A stretch of DNA of 24,064 nt from an uncultured Saprospirales bacterium (GTDB lineage Bacteria > Bacteroidota > Bacteroidia > Chitinophagales > Saprospiraceae): assembly GCA_937926355.1 (NCBI GenBank), contig CALAZP010000219.1:1-24064 (forward strand), written 5' to 3'. The notes beneath the pieces were generated by a model. It was given only the letters and a program-made list of their open reading frames with translations, was not told the DNA's origin and did no database searches. Below, in pieces: positions 16,302 through 23,764 of this stretch (its first letter is position 1; the number at the start of each line of letters is the position of its first letter). The translations under genes were made by a program, and so were the position numbers.

Positions 16302-16325
16302 TCTAATTAATTCCAGAAAATTAGA
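16302..16325. repeat. Inverted repeat between usp and the kinase gene
   Basis: Perfect 7-bp arms TCTAATT (16302-16308) and AATTAGA (16319-16325) around a 10-base spacer, in the 43-base gap between the universal stress protein stop and the kinase start. It is AT-only apart from one C/G pair per arm and has no U tract, so it is a weak hairpin or a possible protein-binding site. Confidence 0.3.
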
Positions 16326-16337
16326 TGAAAAAATGAA

Positions 16338-17147
16338 TTATTGGTGAAAAGTTAAAAGGGGAATTTTTGAATGAAGTGTCATTTTTTTGGTGAAACTAGA
16401 ATGAAATAAACGTTCCCAAATTCTTCTTTTTGGAACGAACAAACTTAAAAGGTCAATTTCTTCTGATTCTACAAAATCATTAATACCAGCTTCTATGCTC
16501 TTCGCATTAATTATGGTAAAGTCGGCAAATTTAGCAGGGTAATGTTCAAGAACTTTTTCGCTATCTTCTGCAGAGACCCGGCCTTTCTCCTCAATATGAA
16601 CCAAATGAATACTTGCATCCAGAAGTTTACTGATACTTAGCAATTGGCTTACTGCATTTTCATCTTTAGGGATAAAATCAGTGGCATAGGCAATCTTTTT
16701 GATGGGCTTATATATTGCTTCTTGAGGAACAGCTAGAACAGGGCAAGGAGCCTGCATCATCGTATGACTGGTTACATTGCCCATCAATTTATCGATACCA
16801 TCTGTTTCGCCTTTTGCCCCCATAATGATACAATCATAATGGCCTGAACCGGCAGTATCTATAACTTCTTGATAAATAAACAATCCATACTCCGCTTTTT
16901 TTTCTTTTATAATATGATGGGGGTATTTAGCAGTTAATTCTTCTAATTGTTGTTCAACCGCTTCTCTTTTTTCAGCAATAAGAGGGTCAATCGTATGCGG
17001 ATATACTGTTTCTGCTACATCTATAGGGATATTGTAGATGGTCATAATGTCAATTGTAGCTCCAATATCATTAGCAAATGCAACAGCATATTCTAATGCA
17101 ATAGCAGCAGCATCTGAGAAATCAGTTGGGAATAGTATCTTTTTCAT
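16338..17147 (-). CDS. Universal stress protein, tandem UspA domains
   Basis: A 269-residue cytoplasmic protein with two UspA domains. Domain 1 (about 1-141) begins KKILFPTDFSDAAAIALEYA and carries the ATP-binding pattern G-x2-G-x9-G at Gly110, Gly113 and Gly123 (IIMGAKGETDGIDKLMGNVT). Domain 2 (about 148-269) begins IKKIAYATDFIPKDENAV, but its C-terminal ATP loop is replaced by LSLFVPKRRIWERLFHSS, so it likely does not bind nucleotide the same way. Tandem Usp proteins are associated with stress, hypoxia or stationary phase survival in other bacteria. It starts 2 bases after the small protein upstream and ends 43 bases before the kinase gene, so all four genes may form one operon. Confidence 0.93.
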   Translation of the reverse strand: MKKILFPTDFSDAAAIALEYAVAFANDIGATIDIMTIYNIPIDVAETVYPHTIDPLIAEKREAVEQQLEELTAKYPHHIIKEKKAEYGLFIYQEVIDTAGSGHYDCIIMGAKGETDGIDKLMGNVTSHTMMQAPCPVLAVPQEAIYKPIKKIAYATDFIPKDENAVSQLLSISKLLDASIHLVHIEEKGRVSAEDSEKVLEHYPAKFADFTIINAKSIEAGINDFVESEEIDLLSLFVPKRRIWERLFHSSFTKKMTLHSKIPLLTFHQ

Positions 17148-17149
17148 AA

Positions 17150-17527
17150 TTACTTTTCTTTTTCTTGAAAGTGTATCTCGGAGGCACCACCTTTTCTATT
17201 TTGTTCAAAAAGACTCCAGTCATCTGTGGAAGTGGTCTGCATCCACAAATTACCTGATTTGCGAAAAACCTGGACATATAAATCGAATTTTTCTGAGAAT
17301 TCTTTTTCAAATGCCCCAACACTCATTTCAGGTTTAATATCGAAAAAAGAAGAGTCAATCTTAAAACCACATTCTTCTAATGTAAGATTTGGATCTAAAT
17401 GTTCTCTGTCAGAGCTTCCTTCTCCCATTTCATGGGCTGCCTTATAAAATTCAATTTTAAGGTTAGGAAACTTCGAATTAAAATCATTTTGAAGTTTACC
17501 AATTTTTTCCTTTTTACCTAGTTCCAT
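17150..17527 (-). CDS. Conserved hypothetical protein, first gene of the usp cluster
   Basis: A 125-residue soluble protein of unknown function. The ATG at 17527 is chosen over an in-frame TTG at 17563: it follows an A-rich leader with GAAGAAAAATT and begins MELGKKEKIGKLQNDFN as in Bacteroidota proteins I recall with the same end pattern (LYVQVFRKSGNLWMQTTSTDDWSL). Residues 1-30 look helical, then comes a beta-strand (LKIEFYKAAH) and a mixed alpha/beta body. No catalytic motif is visible. The gap to the universal stress protein is 2 bases, so the two are surely co-transcribed, and a role in the same stress response is likely (inference). Confidence 0.8.
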   Translation of the reverse strand: MELGKKEKIGKLQNDFNSKFPNLKIEFYKAAHEMGEGSSDREHLDPNLTLEECGFKIDSSFFDIKPEMSVGAFEKEFSEKFDLYVQVFRKSGNLWMQTTSTDDWSLFEQNRKGGASEIHFQEKEK

Positions 17528-17538
17528 AATTTTTTCTT

Positions 17539-17546
17539 CAAAAATA
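17539..17546 (-). promoter_or_regulatory. Perfect -7 promoter element (TATTTTTG) of the usp cluster
   Basis: On the minus strand, TATTTTTG matches the Bacteroidota TAnnTTTG consensus at all fixed positions, ending 11 bases before the ATG at 17527. The nearest TTTG upstream has a 14-base spacer, shorter than usual, so the promoter may depend on an activator. The inferred transcription start is near 17534. Confidence 0.5.
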
Positions 17547-17569
17547 AATTTATTAGTAATCAAATTTGG

Positions 17570-17581
17570 TGATTGTTATCA
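17570..17581. promoter_or_regulatory. FNR/CRP-like palindrome upstream of the usp cluster
   Basis: TGATTGTTATCA: arms TGAT and ATCA with a 4-base spacer, matching 8 of the 10 fixed positions of the FNR/FixK site TTGAT-N4-ATCAA. Its centre (17575.5) is 41.5 bp upstream of the transcription start inferred from the -7 element, the classical position for class II activation by this family. The REC-CRP regulator encoded downstream is the obvious candidate ligand (inference). Confidence 0.5.
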
Positions 17582-18454
17582 TCAATATAAAGGTATAGGA
17601 CGGACTTTATAACCACTATCTTCCAAAAGCTGAATCAGCCCATTAGGACCGCCTAAGTGACCGGCACCTACAGCATACAGGCCTCTATTTATTTTCATTT
17701 TATCTTTCATTTTCTGAACCCAATTTAAATTTCTTTGATGAATCATAATTCGGGTGATTTCTTCATCTTCTTCGGCTATTAATTGATACAATTCTTCAAC
17801 CGCACCTTGGTGGTATAAATCAATAATATTTTGAAGTGGATTAGTTTGAGTTTCTGCTATTTGGATTGATTTAAGAAGCATTTGAGCTTGATCGACATAG
17901 GGAATACTATCGAATAAACTCATTTGAAAAGCCATAGTTTCCAAACCACTAGTCTTTATGTTTTTCGCCAATGCCTTTTGAAAAAGTTCCATTTCATAAC
18001 TTACTGCGTTATCTTGCAGATTGTATGAAGAGCCTTCGGCTAAAACATATAAAAACATTGGCTTTAAGCGATCCAACACATATAATGGAAGGCCTTTGTG
18101 GGAAAAATAATTTTTTATTAATTCATATTCTTCATCCGAAACCAATGATTGTAACGTAGTTTCAGTCATGAACGACTGCATCATTACCTGAAGTAATGCA
18201 TTAAAGTCTTCCATTTCATTTAAATCAATTTCAAAAATCACCTCTTCGCTTATATTTAAAATGGAATCTAGTTGGGTAGAATATTTAAAATCTTTTTTTG
18301 GAATCAAATGCATAGTACCCAATAAGAAGGAAGATCCAGGTAAGTTGTTCCCACTTATTTCCCAAAGTAATGATTGTTGGGTAAACTGAAGTGGAGCGCG
18401 CAAACTAGTAGAGGAAATAAAAAATAATGATAATAGTGTTAAACTCAACTTCAT
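17582..18454 (-). CDS. TraB/GumN family protein
   Basis: A 290-residue exported protein. The N-terminus (MKLSLTLLSLFFISSTSLRA) is a signal peptide. The TraB/GumN fold is shown by FLLGTMHLIPK with the conserved GTMH (46-49), an acidic segment EEVIFEIDLNEM, and the C-terminal LYAVGAGHLGGPNGLIQLLEDSGYKV, which holds the second conserved GxxH. The family is distantly related to Tiki and EreA-type metal hydrolases, and a protease or hydrolase role has been proposed; the substrate here is unknown. It lies upstream of the usp cluster on the same strand with a 54-base gap that contains a separate promoter, and is divergent from bamD. Confidence 0.88.
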   Translation of the reverse strand: MKLSLTLLSLFFISSTSLRAPLQFTQQSLLWEISGNNLPGSSFLLGTMHLIPKKDFKYSTQLDSILNISEEVIFEIDLNEMEDFNALLQVMMQSFMTETTLQSLVSDEEYELIKNYFSHKGLPLYVLDRLKPMFLYVLAEGSSYNLQDNAVSYEMELFQKALAKNIKTSGLETMAFQMSLFDSIPYVDQAQMLLKSIQIAETQTNPLQNIIDLYHQGAVEELYQLIAEEDEEITRIMIHQRNLNWVQKMKDKMKINRGLYAVGAGHLGGPNGLIQLLEDSGYKVRPIPLY

Positions 18455-18515
18455 TTTGGCATGATTTATTTAAAAATAACGTTTAACAAACAAAAAAGTC
18501 TAATTTTACATTCTT

Positions 18516-19343
18516 ATGGGAAAAGTGAACTATCAATATATCTTATTATTTGCCTTTTTTATAATTGCAACTGGAGGCTGCAAAAGCGAATTTGAAAAAA
18601 TCCGATCCTCTGGAGAACCGGATTTACATTATCAAAAGGCACTTGAGTATTACGATAAGGCAGAATACCAAAAGGCACAAACCTTGTTTGAATTAGTTAT
18701 CAGTAGCTATAGAGGTCGCAAAGAGGCTGAGGATATTTATTATAAATACGCCTATACTTTTTTCTATATGGAACGCTATATACTAGCGGCATATTACTTC
18801 AATAATTTTTCCCAGACCTATGGTGGAAGTGACTATAAAGAAGAGACGGATTTCATGGCTGCTTATTCCCAGTACAAAATGTCTCCCAACTATCGGTTGG
18901 ACCAGACCTATACGCAAAAGGCAATAGATGATTTACAACTATATATCAATACCTATCCTTTAAGCGAAAGAGTTACTGAATGTAACAATTTGATAGACGA
19001 ATTAAGGAAAAAACTGGAACAGAAAGCCTTTTATGAAGGAATGCTATATTTTGACTTAAGTCAATATCAATCTGCGGTGCAAGTTTTTGAAAATCTACTT
19101 AAAGATTTTCCTGAAACTAATAATGTGGCAAATGTTAGGTATCAAATTATAGAATCCCTATACTTATTAGCCGAAAATAGCGTTGTTACTAAGCAAAAGG
19201 AACGATACGAAGAAGTAATTGAAAAGGGAGAAGAATTTTTAGATAAATATGGAAACGAAACTATCGCTAATGAGGTTAGAAGTTTAATAGCCAATAGTGA
19301 TAAAAATATTAAATCAATAAATTATGTCGGATATCAAAACTAA
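18516..19343 (+). CDS. bamD: Outer membrane protein assembly factor BamD
   Basis: A 275-residue lipoprotein component of the beta-barrel assembly machine. The N-terminal signal ends in ATGGC with lipidated Cys22. The rest is TPR-like: YQKALEYYDKAEYQKAQTLFELVISSYRG, then EDIYYKYAYTFFYMERYILAAYYFNNFSQTYG, and KAFYEGMLYFDLSQYQSAVQVFENLLKDFPET, typical of Bacteroidota BamD (YfiO). A TAATTTTA near-consensus -7 element at 18501-18508 would put transcription start only a few bases before the ATG. The stop overlaps the rpoZ start by 20 bases. Confidence 0.93.
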   Translation: MGKVNYQYILLFAFFIIATGGCKSEFEKIRSSGEPDLHYQKALEYYDKAEYQKAQTLFELVISSYRGRKEAEDIYYKYAYTFFYMERYILAAYYFNNFSQTYGGSDYKEETDFMAAYSQYKMSPNYRLDQTYTQKAIDDLQLYINTYPLSERVTECNNLIDELRKKLEQKAFYEGMLYFDLSQYQSAVQVFENLLKDFPETNNVANVRYQIIESLYLLAENSVVTKQKERYEEVIEKGEEFLDKYGNETIANEVRSLIANSDKNIKSINYVGYQN

Positions 19344-19665
19344 GGTTCAAGGACTTGACCCCAATATTAAGGCAAGAGACATGGTAGAATTAGCTGCAAA
19401 AGGCAGTAATGTATATGAAGCGATAGCTGTAATCTCTAAGAGGAGTAAGCAATTATCAGTTGAATTAAAAAGAGAATTACATCAAAAATTAGAAGAATTT
19501 GCTATTTCCTCTGACACCATAGAAGAAATTAGTGAGAACAAGGAGCAGATAGAAATATCTAAGTTTTATGAGAGACTTCCTGATTCAACATTAATTGCTA
19601 CTGAGGAATTTCTAGAGGATGAACTTCACTGGAGGTATCCAGAGGTTAACAATAGCGGAATTTAA
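19324..19665 (+). CDS. rpoZ: RNA polymerase omega subunit, Bacteroidota type
   Basis: A 113-residue protein of the Bacteroidota omega family, which supports assembly of RNA polymerase and is quite diverged from E. coli RpoZ. The pattern KGSNVYEAIAVISKRSKQLSVELKRELHQKLEEF and ENKEQIEISKFYERLPDSTLIATEEFLEDELHWRYP matches members I recall next to bamD. The ATG at 19324 lies within the last codons of bamD, so translation is coupled. In many relatives coaBC follows; here the DUF4835 gene begins 9 bases after the stop instead. Confidence 0.9.
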   Translation: MSDIKTKVQGLDPNIKARDMVELAAKGSNVYEAIAVISKRSKQLSVELKRELHQKLEEFAISSDTIEEISENKEQIEISKFYERLPDSTLIATEEFLEDELHWRYPEVNNSGI

Positions 19666-19674
19666 AAGAAAATT

Positions 19675-20580
19675 ATGTTTGCGAGGATTCTGCTGTCCTT
19701 TTTATTAATTGGAACTGTTAATTTAAATTTATCAAGCCAGGAGTTAAATTTTTCTGTAAAAATTAATACTCAAAAGGTCCAAAAAGCCGATCCGGTTATT
19801 TTTGAAACTTTAACACAGACTATGCTGGAGTTTCTCAATAATCAAAAATGGACGGATGACGTTTTTCAACTAGATGAAAAAATAAACTGTAACCTCCTTT
19901 TAACTATTCAAGAAGAGGTCTCAGAAACTGGTTTCAAAGCAGAATTGGCCATACAATCTTCTAGGCCTGTTTTCAACAGTAATTATGAAACTCCTTTATT
20001 GAATTATATCGATAAAGAGGTTTCTTTCAGCTACCAGCAGTTTCAACCATTACAATTTTCCAGAAACACCTTCAATGACAACCTTTCTGCCATCTTATCT
20101 TTTTATGTCTATGTAATTCTCGGACTGGATTATGATTCATACGAACCAAGGGGGGGGGAAAATTATTTTCAGATTGCTCAAGAAATTGTAAACAATATAC
20201 CGCAAGGAGTCGCTGATGCAAATTCTGGCTGGCGTTCTTTAGATGGGGATAGAAACCGATATTGGATGATTGAAAATATTTTATCTCCAAGGGTAAGAAT
20301 ATTTAGAGAAAGCTTCTATAACTATCATAGACAAGGATTAGATTATATGGCAGGCGATATTGAAAAGGGTAGAGGGGCTATTAAAACAGCATTAGAAGCT
20401 ATCGTAGGAGTAACGAAGTCCTATCCTAATTCCATGATTATACAAATGTTTGCCAATTCAAAGGCAAACGAAATAATTGAAATATATAAAGTGAGTCCTC
20501 AAGAAGAAAGAACCGTTATCTCCCAGATTTTATCAGGTTTAGATCCTGCTAATGCTAATAGATATAGGGTCCTTCGGTAG
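19675..20580 (+). CDS. DUF4835 (PorD-like) secreted protein
   Basis: A 301-residue exported protein with a signal peptide of about 21 residues (ending LNLSSQ). The family pattern is clear: QELNFSVKINTQKVQ at the mature start, NQKWTDDVF, a middle ILSFYVYVILGLDYDSYEPRGGENYF followed by AQEIVNN, and a C-terminal DPANANRYRVLR. DUF4835 is widespread in Bacteroidota and has been linked to the type IX secretion gene set as PorD; I am only moderately sure of that link. The codons for the conserved GG lie in a run of nine G residues (20150-20158). It ends the bamD-rpoZ operon and its stop lies 4 bases from the convergent Ig-like lipoprotein gene. Confidence 0.88.
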   Translation: MFARILLSFLLIGTVNLNLSSQELNFSVKINTQKVQKADPVIFETLTQTMLEFLNNQKWTDDVFQLDEKINCNLLLTIQEEVSETGFKAELAIQSSRPVFNSNYETPLLNYIDKEVSFSYQQFQPLQFSRNTFNDNLSAILSFYVYVILGLDYDSYEPRGGENYFQIAQEIVNNIPQGVADANSGWRSLDGDRNRYWMIENILSPRVRIFRESFYNYHRQGLDYMAGDIEKGRGAIKTALEAIVGVTKSYPNSMIIQMFANSKANEIIEIYKVSPQEERTVISQILSGLDPANANRYRVLR

Positions 20581-20584
20581 CGCG

Positions 20585-22195
20585 TTATTGTTCAAGAGCA
20601 ACTTCAAAATTTATTTCCCAATTGGCTTTTATAGGAGGGATTTCCCAAGTTTGTAAAGGCTCTGGTTGTAGTCCTTTGAAGTAATCCCCCGTGTCCCAAC
20701 GATTATTCTCATTTAGGTCCTGTGCGATTTGCAACAAGTATTGTCCTGGTTTTAAAAAGTCACAAAGAAGTTCTGTTTGAGTCTTTTTTAATATGGAGGT
20801 CTGAAATACCGGTAAGGGTTGGTTGGCAGGCAATATGCTGACTAAATAGTGTTTTGTGCTGTCCAAGTAGTTTAGCGATAAACTAACTGTACCATATTTT
20901 TCAGAGGATTCTAATTTTAATTGGTAGGCTAAAGTATCCCGATTAGATCTTCCAAAAATATCAGTGAAGGCCCCAGGCAGAAAGATTAATTGATTATCCT
21001 GGTTTTCGACTTTGAGTATTATTTTGAAATTTCCTTCCTCTATATGACAATAATCCCAGAAGGGAGTCTCAATTGATGAGCTGTCATTGATTAATTGGAA
21101 TTTAGTAGTATCAAAAATATCAAGTGGAGTATGAAATTTGATAAAAAGAGGTTTTCCAGAAATGATAGGTAATGGATAATCACTTCTTGGGGAAATGGAG
21201 GTAAGGTTAGTGGAGTAGAAATTGGAATCGGAAGGCGGAATAGCATATTTAAAGGTATCTTTCTTTTCTTGGTTTAGGGTAAGAACTATTTGTATTGAAT
21301 CTGCAAGGGAATGGTACCATAAAAAAACGGAATCTGCTTTATGGTCAATCAAATAATTGGTCAAATCAGGTTGATGTATTTTGAAATCTATAGAATCATA
21401 ATTTCGATTCAATTTCCATTTTACAATACCAAATTGGTCGTTGGTAACATTCAGGATTCTAATAGGTGGAATTTCTTTAAAAAACGAAAGCGTGATTAAA
21501 GAGTCTTTCCAATTGGAATCTAAAACTACAGGAATAGGGTGAAAACCAAATTCCTCAACATATTGGTCGTATTTATAATTGAAATTTTCATCCTTCCAAC
21601 CGACTACTTTAAACGTATCTGATTTTAAATTAGAAAGTTTAACCTCCCCTTCTTTATTTGTTTTTGAAAAATAAAAAGGACGTTGCTCCAGTATAATCGA
21701 GTCATTTATTGATTGGTATAAACCCATTAGAGCACCTTCTACAGGCTTGCTAGTCTCTGTATTAATAATCCTACCAAATAATTCAAGGGAATCAATCACC
21801 TTTCCTGTAGCAAAGACATATCTAAGATTTTCAGCTGGATTCCTTTCAGTTAAGTCTACTACTGCATCTCCAAAATTGATGGTATAGGTAGTATTGTTTT
21901 TTAAGATTTCCCTTTCATCGAAATCTATCCTTAGGCTCCTTTTTTTAAGGCTATAAGAGGCCCTGTAATCTAGAGGGGGAGAAAAGAGGATACCTTGAGC
22001 AGGATTGTCAAGCCTAACAAATTCATCAAATGTCAATATGATTCTTTTCTTTTCAAACTGGGTTTCAAAAAATACGGAGGAGTTAAGGGAATCGATATGA
22101 GGAGGTATTTCATCTTTGGGGCCTCCGATTGGTGCTACAATGTTAGCACAAGAGACCAAGAGCCAACCTAGTATAATCGGTAAGTATATTTTCAT
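20585..22195 (-). CDS. Ig-like domain lipoprotein
   Basis: A 536-residue predicted surface or outer-membrane lipoprotein. The signal ends in LVSC (Cys16), followed by the family hallmark ANIVAPIGGPKDEIPP. Residues about 30-135 form a bacterial Ig-like (Big_5/SbsA type) domain, with FFETQFEKKRIILTFDEFV and LRIDFDEREILKNNTTYTINFG. About 138-215 resembles a carboxypeptidase-regulatory-like strand domain (LFGRIINTETSKPVEGALMGLYQ). The C-terminal LLQIAQDLNENNRWDTGDY contains an EF-like acidic loop. Function unknown; homologues occur across Bacteroidota. It lies 14 bases or so after xerD and is probably co-transcribed with it. Confidence 0.88.
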   Translation of the reverse strand: MKIYLPIILGWLLVSCANIVAPIGGPKDEIPPHIDSLNSSVFFETQFEKKRIILTFDEFVRLDNPAQGILFSPPLDYRASYSLKKRSLRIDFDEREILKNNTTYTINFGDAVVDLTERNPAENLRYVFATGKVIDSLELFGRIINTETSKPVEGALMGLYQSINDSIILEQRPFYFSKTNKEGEVKLSNLKSDTFKVVGWKDENFNYKYDQYVEEFGFHPIPVVLDSNWKDSLITLSFFKEIPPIRILNVTNDQFGIVKWKLNRNYDSIDFKIHQPDLTNYLIDHKADSVFLWYHSLADSIQIVLTLNQEKKDTFKYAIPPSDSNFYSTNLTSISPRSDYPLPIISGKPLFIKFHTPLDIFDTTKFQLINDSSSIETPFWDYCHIEEGNFKIILKVENQDNQLIFLPGAFTDIFGRSNRDTLAYQLKLESSEKYGTVSLSLNYLDSTKHYLVSILPANQPLPVFQTSILKKTQTELLCDFLKPGQYLLQIAQDLNENNRWDTGDYFKGLQPEPLQTWEIPPIKANWEINFEVALEQ

Positions 22196-22209
22196 AACAG
22201 CTAATTTAG

Positions 22210-23127
22210 CTATTCTTTGAAGCTTCTGGGATGAAACTTTATCAGGGTTTCTTTCAGAAAGGCAGTATCCAAATGGGTATATATTTCTGTGGTAGTAATA
22301 GATTCATGGCCCAACATGTCTTGGACTGCTTTCAAGTCTGCTCCCCCTTCAATTAAATGTGTGGCAAAAGAATGTCTGAAAGTATGTGGACTAATATTTT
22401 TTTTGATTCCAGCTTTTTCTGCAAGTTCCTTGATGATAGCAAAAACCATATTTCTACTAAGAATATCCCCTCTTCTATTTAAAAAAATATATCCCTCGGC
22501 TTCTTTTTTTATTCTAGGCAGTTTATTTCGACCATTTTTTAAGTAAATATTAATATGGTGGATAGCCGCTTTCCCAATAGGTACCAAACGTTCCTTATTT
22601 CCTTTTCCAATAACTCTGATAAATCCTATATCTGGAAAAAAATGATGGATTTGTAAATGGGTCAACTCACTTACCCGAAGACCGCATGCATAAAGTGTTT
22701 CTAATAAAGCCCTATTTCTTAAGCCGTGGAGTGTACTGTGATCTATACTTTCAATTAATAGATTGATTTCATCAATACTGAGTATCTCAGGTAATTTTCT
22801 AGAAATTTTGGGACTCTGAAAATTGGTAGTGGGGTTACTATTAATTAAACCTTCTATTTGTAAATACTTGTAAAAGCTTTTGATGGAAGAAATAATTCTA
22901 GCTACTGAATTTTTGGCCAGTCCCATTTCCACTAAATATTTTAGAAAAAATTCTAAAGATTCCTCTGTCAGCGAGATAGGATTTTCATTTGATATATAAT
23001 GGTCAAGGAAGTTGAATAATTTTTTGATATCGTCCGAATATGCCTTTAAAGTATTAGCAGCCATGCCTTTTTCTAAAACCAGATAACTCCTAAAACCTTT
23101 TAGCAAATAACTCCAATTTCCCTTCAC
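22210..23127 (-). CDS. xerD: Tyrosine recombinase XerD
   Basis: Site-specific recombinase that resolves chromosome dimers at dif with XerC and FtsK. With the start used here it has 305 residues. The N-terminal SAM-like domain (LKGFRSYLVLEKGMAANTLKAY) is typical. Catalytic residues are Arg151 (ACGLRVSEL), Lys175 (IGKGNKERL), His248 and Arg251 (PHTFRHSFATHL), His274 (MLGHESITTT) and Tyr283 (EIYTHLD). There is no suitable ATG. GTG at 23127, after an A-rich leader, gives the normal family length; an in-frame TTG at 23151 would add 8 residues. It is probably the housekeeping recombinase, as no att sites or phage genes are nearby. It is divergent from the sigma factor gene. Confidence 0.9.
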   Translation of the reverse strand: MKGNWSYLLKGFRSYLVLEKGMAANTLKAYSDDIKKLFNFLDHYISNENPISLTEESLEFFLKYLVEMGLAKNSVARIISSIKSFYKYLQIEGLINSNPTTNFQSPKISRKLPEILSIDEINLLIESIDHSTLHGLRNRALLETLYACGLRVSELTHLQIHHFFPDIGFIRVIGKGNKERLVPIGKAAIHHINIYLKNGRNKLPRIKKEAEGYIFLNRRGDILSRNMVFAIIKELAEKAGIKKNISPHTFRHSFATHLIEGGADLKAVQDMLGHESITTTEIYTHLDTAFLKETLIKFHPRSFKE

Positions 23128-23183
23128 ATTAATTTTTTTTAATGTATGCAACTAATAAAAAAATAGATGGTTAAATCAAAATG

Positions 23184-23196
23184 ATAGTATTACTAT
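23184..23196. promoter_or_regulatory. Palindrome in the xerD/sigma divergent region
   Basis: ATAGTATTACTAT: perfect 6-bp arms around a single central base, 35 bp before the sigma factor ATG and about 57 bp before the xerD GTG. It may be an operator; AT-rich palindromes also occur by chance. Confidence 0.3.
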
Positions 23197-23230
23197 GATA
23201 TTTACAAGTTTATCTATTAAATCAAATACA

Positions 23231-23764
23231 ATGACCACTATAGAATTCACTCAGCAATTTCGGAAAAATGAACAGGCTTTACTGGGTTTTGCATTTAGTT
23301 TGACTAAAGATAAAGAAGAAGCCCATGATTTATTTCAAGAAACTGCCTTTAAGGCATACAAAAATAAAAGTCAATTTATTCCCAAGACCAATATAAAGGC
23401 ATGGATGATGACTATTATGCGCAATACTTTCATTAATAACTACCGGAGGAATAAAAGAAGACATTCTTTAAACGAAAGTCAAAATGAATATGTTTTAAGC
23501 CAGCAAACTGAAAATAATTCAATACAAAATGAGGGTGAACGAAAAATTTATCTAGAAGAAATTACAAGTTTGATTGAAAATTTGGAGGTGTGGTTGAAGG
23601 TGCCTTTTAAAATGTATTTGCAAGGATATAAATATGAAGAAATAGCTAATGAATTGAATGCCCCATTGGGAACCATAAAAAGTAGAATATTTATAGCTAG
23701 AAAAATCTTAAAAAAAGATATCAATCTAAAATTCCAAATGACTAATGCAAGCTGGAGAAACTAA
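23231..23764 (+). CDS. ECF-type RNA polymerase sigma factor
   Basis: A 177-residue sigma-70 family extracytoplasmic-function sigma factor. Region 2 (about 10-75) has FAFSLTKDKEEAHDLFQETAFKAY and the NIKAWMMTIMRNTFINNYRRNKR block, which contact the -10 element and core polymerase. Region 4 (about 115-165) has the helix-turn-helix GYKYEEIANELNAPLGTIKSRIFIARKIL. The ATG at 23231 is chosen over an in-frame start 36 bases earlier because MTTIEFTQQFRKNEQALLGFA matches family starts. No anti-sigma gene follows; instead the last 20 bases overlap the start of an ABC transporter gene. Confidence 0.93.
   Translation: MTTIEFTQQFRKNEQALLGFAFSLTKDKEEAHDLFQETAFKAYKNKSQFIPKTNIKAWMMTIMRNTFINNYRRNKRRHSLNESQNEYVLSQQTENNSIQNEGERKIYLEEITSLIENLEVWLKVPFKMYLQGYKYEEIANELNAPLGTIKSRIFIARKILKKDINLKFQMTNASWRN

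Noticed and set aside
22210..23151. Tyrosine recombinase as a sign of an integrated element
   Set aside because: The protein matches housekeeping XerD, and there are no att repeats, phage genes or tRNA target nearby.
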